Source: Oopsacas minuta (taxonomy: Eukaryota > Porifera > Hexactinellida > Lyssacinosida > Leucopsacidae). Taken from it: a stretch of DNA of 64,000 nt. The stretch lies in NCBI GenBank assembly GCA_024704765.1, contig JAKMXF010000023.1:24883-88882 (forward strand), written 5' to 3'. Shown here piece after piece: positions 21,883 through 31,699 of the stretch (the stretch's first letter is position 1; every line of letters begins with the position of its first letter). The notes beneath the pieces were generated by a model. It made no database searches. It was not told where the DNA came from and worked only from the letters and a program-made list of their open reading frames with translations. The translations under genes and the position numbers were made by a program.

Positions 21883-23199
21883 CTACATATAATCAAAATT
21901 ATGTAAATTTAAGTAATGAAATGTATTTATGTATGTAAAATGACATAAAGAAACCTTCACTTTGTATCGTCTGCAACAGTATAGTTCTAGTAGTCCAATA
22001 GCACTACACGCCAAAATCAAAGTTATGAAATAAAATTTTTGTTTTCTAAAAATATATTTACTTAGATATGATGCTACATTAATTAGTCTAATTATAGCAT
22101 TATTCCCTACGTTTCTATTGTGTATTGCTCTTATATTAACATCTCTTCCTCCAATAAACTCTGTGTGAAGGTTCTTTTCCTTTATCTTTTGAAATTCTAT
22201 CAATAATGCATTTAATAAATCTGTGTTGGATTGAGGAAGATAGATCTTCCTTCCCCCTGCTTTTCTAATTATCTTTTCGATTCCAATATTACCTTCAATA
22301 GAGAGTCTTATCATCTCCTCAGGGTTAGGACGTCCATTCGTATCGAATACAATTACAGCTCTGCTCCAAAAATACTCACTACATTCATTTCTCAACCCAA
22401 GTAGATTTGGTATATCTGTAATTAGATTAAACATTGATTCACTAAAAATACTATTCAAGCTAATCAGGATTAAGAATACTGATACTCCAGTTCCGATCTG
22501 GTCTTGCTGTCCAATTAATCGGGCAAGTTCTGGTGTGGGGACAGTTTGTGAGATTTCATTAAAGAGATTGAGGTCTGGCGGGCGATGAATGGAAATACGA
22601 TAAGGAATATTTCGAGTATTTTCTTCAGATACATCAAGCTGGAACTTGTCACTCTCAATGTTATTATTTCCATAACAAAGCACTCTCAAAACAGGTTTAG
22701 AAAGTTGCAGGAATTCATCTACCACTCTATCTCTATTCTCCTGTGTCATACTAGTAGAATTAATGAACTTAAACCTCCTATCAACTAGGGATAAGATCTC
22801 TCCAAATTCTCTATCCACCAGCTGCTGTTTATCAACTCCAGGAGCCAACATATCAGTATACGTAAACGCAACTAAACAATTTCCAAACAAGGAATATGAG
22901 CTTTCAGCTAGAAACTCAGACAATTCTTTCAATCTACCTAACTCGTTAATAAACTCTATACCTTTAGTGATATCAATAACAACAATGAAACAAGTACTTG
23001 TTCCTGATCTTAAAACATTCAAAGAAAAATCTCCATTTTGTGAAGAAATTTCAAAGATTCTCAAACAAGAATTTAACAATCTCACTTCTCTGCCATTACA
23101 ATCTATTCTTGAGTCTACTTGTCCGATTATAATATCTTGTAGATTTTGCTTACCACTGTCTATACCCCCAACTAATATCAGGTTTCTATCTACCTGCAT
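21883..23199 (-). CDS. AIG1/GIMAP-like GTPase paralogue with C-terminal membrane segment
   Basis: 438 residues, ATG at 23199, single exon. G1 reads VGGIDSGKQN (residues 10-19): the Lys is kept but the following Ser/Thr is Gln. A G4-like AFTYTDML is present near residue 115. The same internal layout as its neighbour follows: a second nucleotide-binding-like start (VLCYGNNN), a GTGVSVFLILISLNSIF strand and an IEGNIGIEKIIRKAGGR segment matching IEGNVGISELVKKAGDR in the paralogue, then EFIGG. A hydrophobic helix (FYFITLILACSAIGLLELY) lies near the C-terminus. Tandem duplication with 19936-21303 is clear. Likely a membrane-associated GTPase-like immune or apoptosis regulator, by family. Confidence 0.75.
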   Translation of the reverse strand: MQVDRNLILVGGIDSGKQNLQDIIIGQVDSRIDCNGREVRLLNSCLRIFEISSQNGDFSLNVLRSGTSTCFIVVIDITKGIEFINELGRLKELSEFLAESSYSLFGNCLVAFTYTDMLAPGVDKQQLVDREFGEILSLVDRRFKFINSTSMTQENRDRVVDEFLQLSKPVLRVLCYGNNNIESDKFQLDVSEENTRNIPYRISIHRPPDLNLFNEISQTVPTPELARLIGQQDQIGTGVSVFLILISLNSIFSESMFNLITDIPNLLGLRNECSEYFWSRAVIVFDTNGRPNPEEMIRLSIEGNIGIEKIIRKAGGRKIYLPQSNTDLLNALLIEFQKIKEKNLHTEFIGGRDVNIRAIHNRNVGNNAIIRLINVASYLSKYIFRKQKFYFITLILACSAIGLLELYCCRRYKVKVSLCHFTYINTFHYLNLHNFDYM

Positions 23200-24480
23200 A
23201 CAGACTAGACTAATATAGTAATTCTGGTATTGATACCTCTGTGCAATAAATCTAAACTAATAGCAAATGTATTGAAAATATACAGAATAATTAGAAATAA
23301 TATAAGTATAAGGAAATACTGGACAGATGGAGGATATCTCCTCAGTGGGAAGATTTATTGAAATTGACCAATTTATGCTATATGAATGTAATAAATATCG
23401 GTATGGATTGGAAGGTGTCAATTGGGAAAATAGAGAATCCCTCGAGGGCCAAAGCGATGAACAAAATGCTCATCTAACATGACATATGATAGCATAGAAA
23501 GTTGTAAAGAGCGTCGCAAAAATAAAACTGTCAAGGCCCAAACAAAATTGATAAAACCTACGCATTCAAAAGTGTATGTTTCTTATTAGTAAATGGGAAT
23601 AATCCAAGTTTTCTACTGCAAAATTTGAATATTACTAATAAGGAGATTTCCTGTTTGTTCAGTTTGATGTGTTCAAGAAAACTAACAGAAATAAATCAAT
23701 TGAATGTTAACACGAATTTATATCCGATTATAATAATTGGAAACAGCCGCTGCTGGGGGAGTTCCGAACTCCAATTCATTTACACCCTACCCTGTATTCC
23801 AACAGAATCAAGATATCTACCGTCTGTAAGTATACATTTTGAGAGAATTGGCATCTAATTGTGTGATGTATACTTTCCTAAAACTACGTAATACAATACT
23901 ATATGGTTAGTACATAGCTCAATTAATAGAAATAATAAAATATTTTGTTATTAATAACTTCATTAAAATATTATAAATAAATAATATTTCTCTCTAAAAG
24001 TATAAAATACCAAATGTACATATTCTAATTAAGAGCTTGTATAGCTGATCAGAATAATAACAGAGTTCAGGTAGTCTCTGGATTGGAGAATTAATAAAAG
24101 ATTCTAAGATAAGAGAGAATATTTCCAAAGTTGAAAAGTGTGAGTTTGACTAATGTAGACAAGTTGTTAAAAGTTATAACTCCTGAAGTGAAGGAAGAAA
24201 AGAAAATATAGCTAAACACCAAAGTTTCTAGCATTACTACAATTACTGTAGAGTTAGATTCTTCAATACAAACATCGAGTCAAGTAGCTTGCTCTTCTCA
24301 AGTCAAGATATTCTCTAATGAAGGGAATTGAAAACTCACTTCGAAAGGAAATTAAGCTTAAATACTTGTTTACGCATAAATCCTATTTACTAAGGTTTCA
24401 TTGCCCCCTGTACCGTGCATGTCTATAATTAGCATAATAATTGAAATGTCTCAAACTCAAATAGACGACTTACAAAATTT
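23200..24480. other. intergenic, nothing recognised
   Basis: AT-rich DNA upstream of the GTPase pair. Short open frames here have no family resemblance. Confidence 0.5.
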
Positions 24481-24499
24481 ACTTACTCTCGCTAAGCAC

Positions 24500-24810
24500 A
24501 ACCGGAATCGGGAGGCCTTAGAGAAGATTCTCGAATAAGTCGTGAGGAGGTCGCACGTCGCTTTGCGAGACAACAACGTTTAGCGAGGCGGCGACAAAGG
24601 CGACTTTCTTTGCTGCCCTGTCCACGAGTGAAGAGAGTCAAGGCCAATGACCTACGAGTCAGTTGGGCAAATACAGGTAGATATATTCCGCACAATGCCC
24701 ATTTGATGAGTATGCGTTGGATTATTTCCGTAGTGAGAGAGACCAGCGCAGATTCTGGGAGGCTTAGCTTGGCTTTCTTTGGGCTTTTTTTAAGCCCCTG
24801 GAAACGATGA
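24500..24810 (+). other. Arg-rich open frame, possible transposon relic
   Basis: The frame starting near 24510 reads LREDSRISREEVARRFARQQ, then LARRRQRRLSLLPCPRVKRV, and continues open to 24808. The base composition is more GC-rich than its surroundings. Arg-rich N-terminal segments like this occur in helicase-type transposon proteins, but I cannot assign a family. Listed so that it can be searched. Confidence 0.25.
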
Positions 24811-25329
24811 CAGTCTGAGGCTTATATACAGCCGTTAGGACAATCTGATCCGGCGGGCTAAGTTGCAAAATGCGAGTTGTTGAAACGTCATGATGATGTC
24901 ATAATTCATACCCTTTTATTGTTCCTGGAAGTTAAAAATACGTCACTATACTGGGGGAGGCACATTTAGTATCATTGTAGCGAGTATTCGCCCATTTCGG
25001 GAAAATATACTGCCAAAAAAACCTCGAAAATATTGGTAATAATCCGAAAAAGCCCAGAGCCTATGTACAATGCATTGTATATGATACTTCCATAGAGAAT
25101 ATACATATACAATCAATAAGAATGTGTGCATACTATAGAAAACAAGTAATTTCTACGACTTGGATTGTATAACAATTTGCTATTGCTTTACCTAAAAACA
25201 ATATAAACGATAAAGAAGTTATTTTTAGCTCTTATTGTCTATCCTAGCAACGCTACTGTAAACATAATATTCTATGCCAAGTATTATAAGGACGATTTGA
25301 CTGGCTCCTCTGTATTCCCATCCCATGTA

Positions 25330-25610
25330 AATAGTGCAGGGCCGGATTTACCCTGGAGTGGCCCGAAGGCTGGACTATACAAGTAGCCCGAAACATGCTC
25401 GACATTGGTGGGTCGAAAATATTGTAAAAGAAGATACTTCTTTAGCGAATTACAAAATCTAAAATATTTTGATAAAATCAAATTTTTCCAAATTTCTAGA
25501 TTTCCCAGTTATGCAGCACCGTTAATATATCTAGTTTATACCAAACTGGTGTCCTTATATCCCGCACAAATTATCTAAGTTGATTAATACGTCTTTCAAT
25601 GAAGACAAAT
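25330..25610. repeat. hAT-like terminus and dispersed repeat
   Basis: GCAGGGCCGGATTTACCC at 25338 resembles the CAGGGCCGGCG terminus of the MITE at 62883-63526. 25525-25600 matches 15822-15900. No complete element could be delimited. Confidence 0.4.
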
Positions 25611-25748
25611 TACGTATTATACGCTCAATCTACTATTTTTGGTGACGTAACTTCTATGAGGCAGATTCTGCTATAGATAGTTTGCATGAAAACAGTAGTT
25701 CTTTAATTGTTAATGAGAAATCTCAGCACAATTAACCAAATGATATAA

Positions 25749-26446
25749 TCTATATATAAATAAAACAAAGTGTATGTATGTGTGTCCACGCGTTTTCTCA
25801 GAGATGCCTGGACCGATTCGAACCAAAATTTGTGTGCCGACTAAGTAGTACTCAACCTTCCAAATAAGAAATATTTTTCGAATTGAACCATTTTTGGACA
25901 AGATATGTGAATTTTCACACCTCGCCCATATAAATCAATGCATTTTCGGAGGAATCTGATTGGTCAACGTTGGCCAGTCAGATTCCTTCCTTCGTATATT
26001 ATGAATATGTCTGGGAATTTGGTTCAATCAGATTCTACCAATTACAATAGTTACTATTCACAGTTTATTGATCCCGTGGAGTAATGTGGAGAAAGTGATA
26101 CCCAACTTTCTCCGCATTACTCCACGGCCCTTCACAAAGCCTTCCACAGGAACTATCTTAAAAGGCTAATAAAGTACTTTAGTATAAATAGTACTAATAC
26201 CTCACCTAAAATAAATAACTGCACTTGAAGAATTGACTTAATGTAATGTTGTAGCATCACATTACAAACACTTAAACAAATGCCGCATAGCAATGTAATA
26301 GGTTTTTTGATTGTTCACTAAGAGCTGATACATGTGACCGCGTAGCATTCGCAAACGCCAAAAGAGAATCATGAGGGCCGAAGGCCCGAAAAAGCATTCC
26401 ACAAGAACTAGCAGAAAAGCCGCCCAGAGGGCGGCGTTGCGGCTAG
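25749..26446 (+). mobile_element. non-autonomous Helitron, 698 bp
   Basis: The 5' end TCTATATATAAATAAAAC is preceded by A and followed by the GTGTATGTATGTGTGTCC and GATGCCTGGACCGATTCG blocks typical of Helitron left ends. The 3' end has a perfect GCCGCCC AGA GGGCGGC hairpin, eight bases of spacer including GTTGCGG, then CTAG followed by T. Insertion between A and T without target duplication fits. Inside, 26074-26096 and 26105-26127 form a 23-bp hairpin with one mismatch. There is no coding capacity. Confidence 0.8.
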
Positions 26447-26915
26447 TACTTGATAATAATGTGATATATACAAGTCTAACAATGTCAAAATCTCATATTT
26501 CGTTGTCATCCTAGACGTATAGTGCGTTAAAATAGATCACGTATAACTTATTATACGTTTAATACGGATTTTACAACCAAGCAAATTACATGTAGAGTAT
26601 ATGCAAACCGTATTCCAGTATGATATCGGGAAAAAAAATCAATGGAGTATAATACAAAAGATCGGTAAATCGAGCTAGGGTTCTTATAGCCGGCATCTAT
26701 ATGAACATTTATTCAGGGTAGAGTTGGATACAATTAGGTCTTTTGAACACTTCCAAATATATCATAACCATTTGGCTCTGTTCGGATTATCGAGGGTGTA
26801 CTGTCAGTACTGTACCAGATATATCATTTATTTACACACAAATAAATTCGTATAAATTACAGAAAATAAAATATTAGTAATATTATATTCCAAAAATAGT
26901 TACAAATATCATCAA
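26447..26915. other. spacer downstream of CLN3
   Basis: No gene. A short self-complementary TACTGTCAGTACTGTA sequence lies near 26800. Confidence 0.45.
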
Positions 26916-28262
26916 TCAATGACAATTACATATTCCATTATGAATAAATATACTAAGAATAGCAGCTAATGTTATTCCAAAAGAATCAGCTACGCTTACA
27001 ACTCCCATAGAGAACTCTACACGGCTCTTATCTATCTCGTTATTAACACGGTAGAAAGCATTAGCGTATGTTCCTCCACCTAGCAACCCCTCGAATAGCA
27101 CCACAATACACGTTATGAGGATGAAAGGAATAAACTGGAATACAGCCTCACAGTATAGCAACACGAAGTTACAAACCTGTAGGAAAGACATAGCCCATAA
27201 GAACCTAACTCTAAATAAACTAGTACTGGACCGAGACACGAATACTCCTAACTGGTAAAGCATCTGATACAATCTGTATTGCACGTTCTGATTAAAGCAA
27301 GTATTATTGTAGTATAGCAACTCATATAATCCCTGATTAATCATATACTCAAACAGATATACGATAAATAAAGGAAGCATATAGCGTATGAGTTTACGGA
27401 TGAATAGGAAACGGATTAGAAATTGTATAAACTCAGGCCTGTGTTTAGGACTAGTTGCTTGTTCTATTTCATCTGTTTTTACCGGTATATTAGTAGAGCT
27501 AGTCATTGCGACAGAGTTTGTATCGTCAATTTGTTCAGTAGTATCATCGTGGTGTAATAACTGATCCTCACTCTCAGATCTATTCAGCCTACTCCTCCTG
27601 TATATTTCTGAGTTAGGAAGTTTAAGTAATAATATCTGAGGCATGTACAGACAGCCCCAGAATGTTACTGCCATGACACAAGGCACAGCTAATACAAAGT
27701 ATATGACAGTACGAGGAGGTATGAAGGAAGAGAACAAGAGGTAGTACACAGAAGCTATTATACCAGATGCACCTGTCCCGCTAGACCAGGCTACTACAGC
27801 AGTAGGTCCATAGAATGTACACAGACTCAGAAACGTTATTTCTCCTAGACCTGCTTCAATGCTAGCAAATACTACACCAGTTAGTATTAATGGTAAATCA
27901 GAGGCTGTTCCGAGTATAATCAAACTAATAATATTTGATAGAACACAAAAAGCAACTCGCAAATGATAAGATATATAATCAAGACACCAAGGTAGTGTCA
28001 TCTTAAGTATTAGAGTAGGTAGTATGCCAGCAAATAGGATAACACCTGTACCTACTTCATTACACTCCCTTCCTCTAGTATCATTACTACACACAGTGGA
28101 TTTGTTAGGTAGAGTAGAGTTATTACTAATGTCTAGCAGGTCGTATGCAGCACTTATTATCACTACATAGCTGAAGTTAGTACATACACCTAATATCCAG
28201 AATCCGAATATTGTGAAGCCTCGTACTCTGTTGATTTGTTTGTTGGTTGGTTCATGCTTCAT
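26916..28262 (-). CDS. CLN3: CLN3 / battenin, lysosomal membrane protein
   Basis: 448 residues in one exon, ATG at 28262. It matches animal CLN3 along its length: NNFSYVV-like start (CTNFSYVVIISAAYDLLD), GVILFAGILPTLILKM, VVFASIEAGLGEITFLSLC, the WSSGTGASG loop, the cytosolic Ser/acidic loop (about 225-270), then YMLPLFIVYLFEYMINQGLY, YRLYQMLYQLGVFVSRSS and the VVLFEGLLGGGTYANAFY motif. About ten membrane helices are expected. The length is close to human CLN3 (438). It should sit in the lysosomal/endosomal membrane, where CLN3 is needed for glycerophosphodiester clearance and lysosomal homeostasis (established knowledge). Absence of introns contrasts with the intron-rich vertebrate gene. Confidence 0.97.
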   Translation of the reverse strand: MKHEPTNKQINRVRGFTIFGFWILGVCTNFSYVVIISAAYDLLDISNNSTLPNKSTVCSNDTRGRECNEVGTGVILFAGILPTLILKMTLPWCLDYISYHLRVAFCVLSNIISLIILGTASDLPLILTGVVFASIEAGLGEITFLSLCTFYGPTAVVAWSSGTGASGIIASVYYLLFSSFIPPRTVIYFVLAVPCVMAVTFWGCLYMPQILLLKLPNSEIYRRSRLNRSESEDQLLHHDDTTEQIDDTNSVAMTSSTNIPVKTDEIEQATSPKHRPEFIQFLIRFLFIRKLIRYMLPLFIVYLFEYMINQGLYELLYYNNTCFNQNVQYRLYQMLYQLGVFVSRSSTSLFRVRFLWAMSFLQVCNFVLLYCEAVFQFIPFILITCIVVLFEGLLGGGTYANAFYRVNNEIDKSRVEFSMGVVSVADSFGITLAAILSIFIHNGICNCH

Positions 28263-28419
28263 ATAAATCGTATTGCTGTTATGAGGGATTAATTAAAAGA
28301 GTGTATTTCTAGGATACTAATCTAAGGAAATAAGAATCGAATGCAAGGTTAAATCTGTTATATAGAATACTCCACGAGCTTGTAAATATTAATGGAAGGA
28401 ATTTTTAAAATGCAAAGTG

Positions 28420-28780
28420 TTCAGAGTTGGAACCAATTCCGTTTTCTCGGGTCGGGTTGGGTCGGGTTCGAAGTTGATCAGTTCGAACTTTGTGTGTAAT
28501 TTTAAATTCAACGGTTTAAATCTATTTTTGAAAGATTATAATGAAATTGCCTCAAAAGGACATTTACGGCAGTGGTTCTCAACCTGGGTCCGCGGACACC
28601 ATAAAATGAACTAAAGAGGTCCGCGGGAGAAACAAGGTTGAGAATCAATGATTTACGGGATAGATATTACTAAAGCATAATATTAAAAGAACAAATTTTC
28701 CTTTCTACACTTATTTACACTTCAGGTTCAGTCGGGTTCGGGTCCGGTCGGGTTCTGAAAAGTGGACCCGATTCCAAATC
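28420..28780. repeat. GGTCGGGTT-rich repeat with a nested MITE
   Basis: TCGGGTCGGGTTGGGTCGGG near 28438 is mirrored in kind by GTCGGGTTCGGGTCCGGTCG near 28731. The interval looks like an element whose ends carry this GC-rich repeat, with the hAT MITE at 28570-28650 inserted in it. Confidence 0.4.
28570..28650. mobile_element. hAT-type MITE, 81 bp, with 8-bp target duplication
   Basis: It begins CAGTGGTTCTCAACCTGGG and ends AAGGTTGAGAATCAATG, imperfect terminal inverted repeats of hAT type. ATTTACGG at 28562-28569 is repeated at 28651-28658, the 8-bp duplication expected for hAT. The small size and lack of coding sequence make it a MITE. Confidence 0.9.
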
Positions 28781-29750
28781 TGAAAGGGATGGCGTAGAAT
28801 TAAACCTATATACCTAAGGACAATGTATTTCGAAAATGGATATTTCCCAAGAACAATTCGGGAATGGAATTCTCTCCCTTATCTATTCTATCAATAGTTC
28901 TCCCGACGAGTTTCGAACTTGGCTATCAAATCAGTTCACTAACATTTCGTAATTAATAAACTTGAAACGTATTATTTTCTTCATTGTTCATTGTTCCTGT
29001 TTTGTTATATGTTTCTTTCAAATAGCAATCAGCTTCTTTATAAGATAGCGGGCTATTAAGCATTCAAACATTTAGATAATAATGTACTATGGATGGAATA
29101 TATGCGGGTTTTTCCGCACATACGTCACTTGTTTACCGCGGCATTAGCGGGGGTCCTAGCTACGCCACATATAATGAAAGATTATTGGAGGTCAAGAAGT
29201 TGTCCCTCCTTAACCTATTACAATATACGCTATGGTTACCAAAATTTGGCTTGCAGGGTCGCTCCAGCGGGCTGTTTACTTAAGGTTATTTGTGCAAAAG
29301 ATATTACAGTTACATTGAGATGCAGCAAATTGCTAACTAGCTCGTGTTGTAAATCTTACAATTACCAACATCTTATATAGAATAACGAAGAAGCTAATCT
29401 ATTAGTAAACAAATAAGAGCATGTTTCGAAGAGAACACTCCTCAAAATGGAATGAGTTCCAATAACCTTCCGTTTCCTTATGCATAAATGCACTCAATTA
29501 AATCTCTGGCATCATCATAGAATACTACCCAATAGACAGATGGAAAAGTCACAAAATAATATAGAAATCCGTTAATCCGTAAACCATAGAGAGGCCCGCC
29601 GATACTCCCAACGTCAGGGATCTGTAACTACGTAACTGCCCTCTGACAAGTCTTCTAGTTGTAATATCAACAGTTCTACTGTACGCATATTCAAATATAG
29701 AAAAATGCATTTACTAATGAAAATACAGTAATCACATGCAGTGAAAAATG
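28781..29750. other. intergenic DNA 3' of UBR5
   Basis: Between CLN3 and the 3' end of UBR5. A GC-richer stretch at 29085-29290 is open in two overlapping frames but matches no family I know and looks like repeat DNA. No gene called. Confidence 0.45.
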
Positions 29751-30551
29751 CTAAGCGAATTCGTAGCTGTCACAAGCAATAGCAGCAATAATCTTACACT
29801 TCATAGTATCATAGTCTCTGTAACAAGGCATTTGTATAGACCGACTACATGTAGCTGCTGTCGGGAGGGGAGCTTCCATGCCTCCTACCTGAGTTGCATG
29901 AATATTTAATACCATACTGTCCCCGGATAATAGAGCTGAACCTGTACCGAAGTATAGGAACTGTTGTCTCTGACTATTAGTCATCTTACGAATAAGCTTG
30001 AAGAAGTTTTTCACGAAACTTGCCTTCTCCGCTTCTGATGAGGATGGATTGAATGAAATATTTGTCTGTTGCTTTAGTCTAGTGTAAGATACAGTTGTAT
30101 TACCACCTGATAACAACAGCTGTAGATCTTCAGCTGTCAATCCTTGTGTGAGATCAGGTGGTATTATCATTCTAAACCCTGTCTTCATCTCCTCCAGCTC
30201 TTGCTTAACACTACCAATCATAAGATACATAGAATATAGACGTACATACTCACGTATATTATCAGGTGTAACAGGTATGGATTTACCACCTGGCTTTATT
30301 TCACATATTGTTCCATTCACTGTTGCATCAAAGTTAAGCATATAAATGCTCTGGAACACTTCATGTGTCATTTCCTCTTCCTGGCAGTGTACGATCATTC
30401 TACGTAGGCCCTCGTATAAGTCTGCATTATAGAATCCAACGTCATGCCAGGATATCTGTCTGTCTAGCAAGTATTTGAGTACGTGACGAGATAGGACCAG
30501 AGGAATGGCTTGTTTGGAGTAAAGACACATACCGAAGAACTTCCCAATTGC
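29751..30551 (-). CDS. UBR5: UBR5-like E3 ligase, exon 4 (HECT C-terminal lobe)
   Basis: 266 codons plus stop, after an acceptor (CTCTTCAG then GCAATTGGG). It holds most of the HECT domain: AIGKFFGMCLYSKQAIPLVL, WHDVGFYNADLYEGLRRMI, IPVTPDNIREYVRLY, and the end PTAATCSRSIQMPCYRDYD. The Cys of TAATC (predicted residue 2191 of 2222) aligns with the catalytic Cys of human UBR5, so the thioester-forming residue is kept. The reading phase fits exon 3 exactly (LTYYR joins AIGKF, as NCFR joins NIGRI in human). Activity as a ubiquitin ligase is inferred. Confidence 0.95.
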   Translation of the reverse strand, partial: AIGKFFGMCLYSKQAIPLVLSRHVLKYLLDRQISWHDVGFYNADLYEGLRRMIVHCQEEEMTHEVFQSIYMLNFDATVNGTICEIKPGGKSIPVTPDNIREYVRLYSMYLMIGSVKQELEEMKTGFRMIIPPDLTQGLTAEDLQLLLSGGNTTVSYTRLKQQTNISFNPSSSEAEKASFVKNFFKLIRKMTNSQRQQFLYFGTGSALLSGDSMVLNIHATQVGGMEAPLPTAATCSRSIQMPCYRDYDTMKCKIIAAIACDSYEFA

Positions 30552-31699
30552 CTGAAGAGAGCATTGCATGTAAATAATTAATAAGACAATTCAAATACTA
30601 TATTAAATGAGTCATAAGCAGTCTCTCTCTCTATATTCAGTGAAATCTAGTTATAAGGAAGTGTTCGGGACCTCTGTTCCATTGCGATAATTATACATAT
30701 GCTCAATTTTAGCTGTAAGGAGAAAATCAATATCTTTCAAGTTACAGTAGAGCCTCGGTCATTCGAACAGCTGGAAGACATTTAGTTGTGAAAATTGTTC
30801 AAATTTCATCTCAGAATGGAGCTTTAGACTACTGTAATATGCCTCTATATAGGAAATAATATAGATATGCAGGAGAGGGCTGCACTTGCACTCAAACAAA
30901 TAATGAGCGCTTTACTAAAATCTTGTGGGAAACACTCTTAGTAAGGATCACGTTTACAACCGGGTTTGCAGTATAATGAAATATTTTACAGTCGTATGCG
31001 ACAAAAACGATGTAAAGAGTTACAGTGAGCCTCGTTAATAAGAACAAATACGAATTTCCAGATAAGACGAACAGATATATACACAAAATCAGGTCCCTAT
31101 ATGTTTAATAAATTGGTGTTACTACGGTTAATACGAACTCCGGATTAAGCGAACAAATTCAGAACGTCTGTTTCTATTCGCATTAACGAGGTTCCATTGT
31201 ATATGATCAATTGATCACGTATTTATAGGTTCAACAGTCTCCAAACAACCTATACTATACAAATAACTTATACATAGCTCAGCTATACTATAGTACAGTT
31301 TTTGTGTATTAGCTTTTCTATGTTCGAGGGAAGGTCATTTGTTAGGCCTAATGAAAGTCACCTTTTTGGAATGAGGGTATGGGGTTATATATTACAAAAA
31401 ACTGTACTATACTATAGTTGAGCTATATATAAGGAATCTGTAAACTATATTCAAAATGCCAAACATTCAATTCAAGGATAGACAATAAATATCGGTTAAA
31501 ACTCTCTGATAAGATAGAAGGGAAATTTCCCAATACAATAAATATCGGTTAAAAATTTCTAAAATAGAAAATTTATCAAAATATCCGAAATAAATAATTG
31601 AAAATTTCAATATTTTCGATAGAATTTCGGAATGTAGGATATTTCGATATTTTCAAAACCGATACTTCGGTGCCAAACATTGCATTAATTATTACTTAC
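30552..31699 (-). other. UBR5 intron 3 with pogo-like sequences
   Basis: GT-AG intron (GTAAGT donor at 31699, CTTCAG acceptor at 30552). It holds a pogo-like MITE at 31023-31199 and a single terminus-like sequence at 30753 (CAGTAGAGCCTCGGTCATTC). Confidence 0.8.
31023..31199. mobile_element. pogo/Tigger-like MITE, 177 bp
   Basis: Ends CAGTGAGCCTCGTTAATAAG and CATTAACGAGGTTCCATTG are imperfect inverted repeats, flanked on both sides by TA (31021-31022 and 31200-31201). The size and ends resemble the copies at 55116 and 57061. Confidence 0.75.

Noticed and set aside
29089-29380. Two overlapping frames of 64 and 95 codons
   Set aside because: No family resemblance and different frames over the same GC-richer stretch; more likely repeat DNA.
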